The notes under the pieces are model-generated. The model saw nothing but the letters and a program-made list of their open reading frames with translations, was not told the DNA's origin and did not search any database. Shown in pieces: positions 4,444 through 6,467 of a stretch of 6,467 bases of DNA; position 1 is the stretch's first letter, and each line of letters opens with the position of its first letter. Both the position numbers and the translations under genes were made by a program. The stretch is from Chloroflexota bacterium. Its GTDB lineage: Bacteria > Chloroflexota > UBA6077. Where the stretch lies: positions 1-6,467 of the forward strand of contig JAJYKO010000332.1 in assembly GCA_021788565.1 (NCBI GenBank), in the 5' to 3' direction.

Positions 4444-5355
4444 CTAGTCCTCTTCGGGAAACGATAGGGTGGCGGTCTTGCGGTCGTAGCCGGCATGGGT
4501 GTTGGGGAAGACCCTCGTCGCCTCGCCGAGCCACTCCTCGGGGTCCGTCAGCGACGGGCTATAGTGGGTGAGCCACATCTCCTTCACGCGGCCGGCACGG
4601 GCGATCTCGGCGGCCTCGGAGAAGACCATGTGCCCCTTCTCCTCTGCCTTCGCCATCTCCTCGGCGGAACCGTACATGCCTTCGCAGATCAACAGGTCCG
4701 ATCCCGCGACGAACTCGGGCAGGTCTGGCACCGGACGTGTGTCGGTAACGTAGGAGAGCTTGATCCCCCGGCGTTCATCTCCCAGCACCTCCTCTGGCTC
4801 CACGGCGCGACCGTTCCACGTCAGCGACTCGCCAGCTTGCAGCCGGCTCCACAATTGGACGGGTATCCCAAGCTCGGCTGCCCTCTGTGGATTGAAGCGC
4901 CGTGCCCTTGGTACGTAGAGGGAATACGAAAGGCACGGTACGCCGTGCTCCAGTGGCAGGGTAGATACCTCGAGGCCGCCAAGGTCCATCTCTTCGCCCC
5001 CGTACAGCTCATGCCACTCGACGGGGAAAGGGAGGTAGGGGGCGATGGCCCGAACCCCTTCCATGACTCGAGAGATCTCCCGAGGGCCGTACATTATCAG
5101 CCAGTCTCTCTTGCCCGCATTGCCCATACTGAGCAGCATGCCGGGTAGCCCGGCGACGTGATCGGCGTGGAGGTGGGTAATGAGAATCGTAGAGATATCC
5201 TTGAAGCCCCACCCAGCGGATTTGAGGGTGATCTGCGTCCCTTCGCCGCAATCGATCAGCAGTAGCCTGCCCTGAAACCGGACCAATAGGCTCGCCAACC
5301 ACCTCTTCGGTAGCGGCGTCATCCCTCCTGTGCCCAGCAAACATACGTCAAGCAA
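4444..5355 (-). CDS. rnz: Ribonuclease Z (tRNA 3'-end endonuclease)
   Basis: A metallo-beta-lactamase-fold enzyme that cleaves the 3' trailer from precursor tRNAs in the cytoplasm, using two zinc ions. From the TTG start the protein is 303 residues, the usual length for bacterial RNase Z. Visible motifs are LLGTGG (6-11), DCGEGTQ (35-41), the metal-binding HLHADH (61-66) followed by GLPG, His137 in LEHGVP, Asp205 in VTDTRP, His242 in EKGHMVFSEAAE and His264 in LTHYSP. The insert around RRFNPQRAAELGIP is typical of the family. TTG 5355 is chosen because CGGAGG (5367-5362) lies six bases upstream, the result reads MLDVCLLGTGG as in relatives, and the predicted -10 lies just upstream. ATGs at 5385 and 5427 fall in or before that promoter. 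No catalytic residue is missing. Confidence 0.92.
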   Translation of the reverse strand: MLDVCLLGTGGMTPLPKRWLASLLVRFQGRLLLIDCGEGTQITLKSAGWGFKDISTILITHLHADHVAGLPGMLLSMGNAGKRDWLIMYGPREISRVMEGVRAIAPYLPFPVEWHELYGGEEMDLGGLEVSTLPLEHGVPCLSYSLYVPRARRFNPQRAAELGIPVQLWSRLQAGESLTWNGRAVEPEEVLGDERRGIKLSYVTDTRPVPDLPEFVAGSDLLICEGMYGSAEEMAKAEEKGHMVFSEAAEIARAGRVKEMWLTHYSPSLTDPEEWLGEATRVFPNTHAGYDRKTATLSFPEED

Positions 5356-5591
5356 CGTCCACCTCCGATTTCTAGCCTCCAACATTGTACCGGGAACGGC
5401 GCCGAAGCAGCGGCGACAAGATGGCACTCTTATTGCCTTTGCCCAGTTCCTGGCAGCTTCCGGGCACCACCTTTTGTGCTACCGGCAGCCCGTGCTACTG
5501 AGGAAACGAGCCCCGAGTGCGCCGGCGCATACTCAGGGATATTCTGTGCCGGACGCTTGGGACTCCGGCAACAGCTCTAGGGAAACTGGTG
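5356..5591. other. Divergent intergenic region between rnz and the membrane protein
   Basis: No gene on either strand. It holds the rnz -10. On the plus strand the only promoter-like element seen is TATTCT (5540-5545), without a recognisable -35, which could serve the membrane-protein gene. No terminator or repeat of note. Confidence 0.35.
5384..5389 (-). promoter_or_regulatory. Predicted -10 element of rnz
   Basis: TACAAT on the minus strand (5389-5384), with no good -35 at 17-18 bases. Transcription would start near 5378, giving a leader of about 22 bases to the TTG at 5355. The in-frame ATG at 5385 overlaps this -10, which argues against that start. Confidence 0.4.
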
Positions 5592-6467
5592 ATGGCCGTT
5601 CAGGAGTTGACGTTTGACGCACGGCCGCTGCATCGGAGTTTTCGGGCTGCTCACCGGTGGCTCTGGCTGCAGACCGGCCTGTGGGTCTTGGCACGAAGCC
5701 TCTGCGTGTCTCTTGGTTTTCTCCTGGTAGCCGCGCTGCTGGCGCTGTTCGGTGTCCATGGCGCCCTAACGGACTGGCTACGTGTGGCCGCGGAGTGCGC
5801 TCCGGCGGTTGGCTTAGTCGCCGCCCTGGTGGCCCGACCATCGCGGTCGGAGGCGATCAGGGCGCTGGACCTCCGCCTCGATCTCCGCCAGCAACTCGGC
5901 ACTGCGCATGAGTTGCTCTCCACCGGTACGGATGGAATGTTGGTCCGCTGGCAGTTGGCCCAGGCCGCCGATCTTGCCACCGATTTGCCGGTCTCCAAAG
6001 CATTCCCGCTACTACCGAAGAGAGAAGTTCTGACGGCGCTGTTGCTGGCAGCTGTCTCGGCAGCCCTTCTGGAGCTGGTTAGTCTTGGAGTGGTTGTTCC
6101 CAATCCTCTGGTATCTCTTCAGCTTGCCGGCCTCACCCGAGCGACTTCACAGGGGGTCAGTAGCTCGCTGTTCAGTCAGCAGGGGGATGCCTCCGCGGCG
6201 CAGGCGAGGTCGACTGCGCTCGAACCTACCAGACAGCTGCTGAACCAGATCCAGAGCCAGTATCAACAGGGAAGCCTGTCGCAGCAGTCAGCCGCCAATG
6301 CGGTGCAACAGGCCAACGATATGCTGAACCAGGCTGCCCAGAACTCCAGCGTCAACCAGCAGGCCCTGGACAATCTGGCTACGAGCCTCCGCGACACCGC
6401 CGCGGGGAGCGATATTGCCCAGAGCCTTCTCCAGGGAAACTACCAGAAGGCAGCTCAACAGCTGCGC
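5592..6467 (+). CDS. Membrane protein with Gln-rich coiled-coil region, 3' end beyond window
   Basis: An uninterrupted frame of 292 codons running off the right edge. ATG 5592 is preceded by AGGGA (5579-5583) with 8 bases spacing; GTG 5589 is a nearby alternative. Residues about 28-56 form a membrane helix (LCVSLGFLLVAALLALFGVH) and about 66-82 a second (APAVGLVAALVAR). The segment LDLRLDLRQQLGTAHELL (92-109) is a charged motif resembling large membrane proteins found beside MoxR/DUF58 gene clusters; this resemblance is from memory and uncertain. A third helix (LTALLLAAVSAALLELVSLG) lies near 145-165. After that the protein is Gln/Ser/Ala/Asn-rich and helical (LLNQIQSQYQQGSLSQQSAA and similar), probably an extracytoplasmic coiled coil. 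It is divergent from rnz. Function unknown; the missing C-terminus could change the assignment. Confidence 0.75.
   Translation, partial: MAVQELTFDARPLHRSFRAAHRWLWLQTGLWVLARSLCVSLGFLLVAALLALFGVHGALTDWLRVAAECAPAVGLVAALVARPSRSEAIRALDLRLDLRQQLGTAHELLSTGTDGMLVRWQLAQAADLATDLPVSKAFPLLPKREVLTALLLAAVSAALLELVSLGVVVPNPLVSLQLAGLTRATSQGVSSSLFSQQGDASAAQARSTALEPTRQLLNQIQSQYQQGSLSQQSAANAVQQANDMLNQAAQNSSVNQQALDNLATSLRDTAAGSDIAQSLLQGNYQKAAQQLR

Noticed and set aside
4495..5148. Plus-strand open frame of 217 codons
   Set aside because: It is the antisense shadow of rnz, whose catalytic motifs are intact.
5651..6103. Minus-strand open frame of 150 codons
   Set aside because: Ser/Arg/Thr-rich shadow of the plus-strand membrane protein, with no ribosome binding site or family.
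1..6467. CRISPR array or insertion sequence
   Set aside because: No regularly spaced repeats, transposase frame or terminal inverted repeats with target duplications were seen.

Overview
The window is GC-rich bacterial DNA. The gene families and frequent GTG/TTG starts fit a Chloroflexota-like (for example Thermomicrobia-type) or related genome, but there is no rRNA or marker gene to settle this, so the assignment is a loose inference. The left third looks like an accessory island. The right half looks like ordinary chromosome with housekeeping genes.

Left (1-2000): a minus-strand helix-turn-helix protein resembling a phage terminase small subunit (239-814) is divergently transcribed from a plus-strand two-domain protein (988-1755). 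The latter joins a DUF7662-like N-terminal module to a PD-(D/E)XK nuclease domain. The promoters between them overlap back to back. A possible 58-codon minus-strand gene (1818-1994) follows. The plus strand here is markedly C-rich whichever strand is coding.

Middle (2000-3390): an AT-rich patch carries a 14-bp tandem repeat (2015-2042) next to a small ABM/dimeric alpha-beta-barrel-like protein (2033-2458). That protein's family-typical start position reads AGG instead of ATG. Next comes an intergenic stretch (2580-2697) that can form two long interleaved stems, an H-type pseudoknot topology. It lies just before a decayed phd/vapC toxin-antitoxin pair, which has a frameshift in a G6 run, a large internal deletion and a premature stop. 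A good promoter in the tail of the dead toxin precedes a 42-residue predicted membrane protein.

Right (3390-6467): a DoxX-family membrane protein (+) converges on a small Lmo0937-type membrane protein (-), with a bidirectional hairpin terminator between them. Upstream of the latter, on the same strand, is ribonuclease Z (rnz), best started at a TTG codon. Divergent from rnz is the 5' part of a large membrane protein with a glutamine-rich coiled-coil region, running off the right edge.

The most interesting items are the terminase-like/nuclease divergent pair, the pseudoknot-capable intergenic element, the fossil toxin-antitoxin locus, and the 14-bp repeats with DnaA-box-like cores near a strand-composition change. 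None is proven to be a new system from sequence alone.
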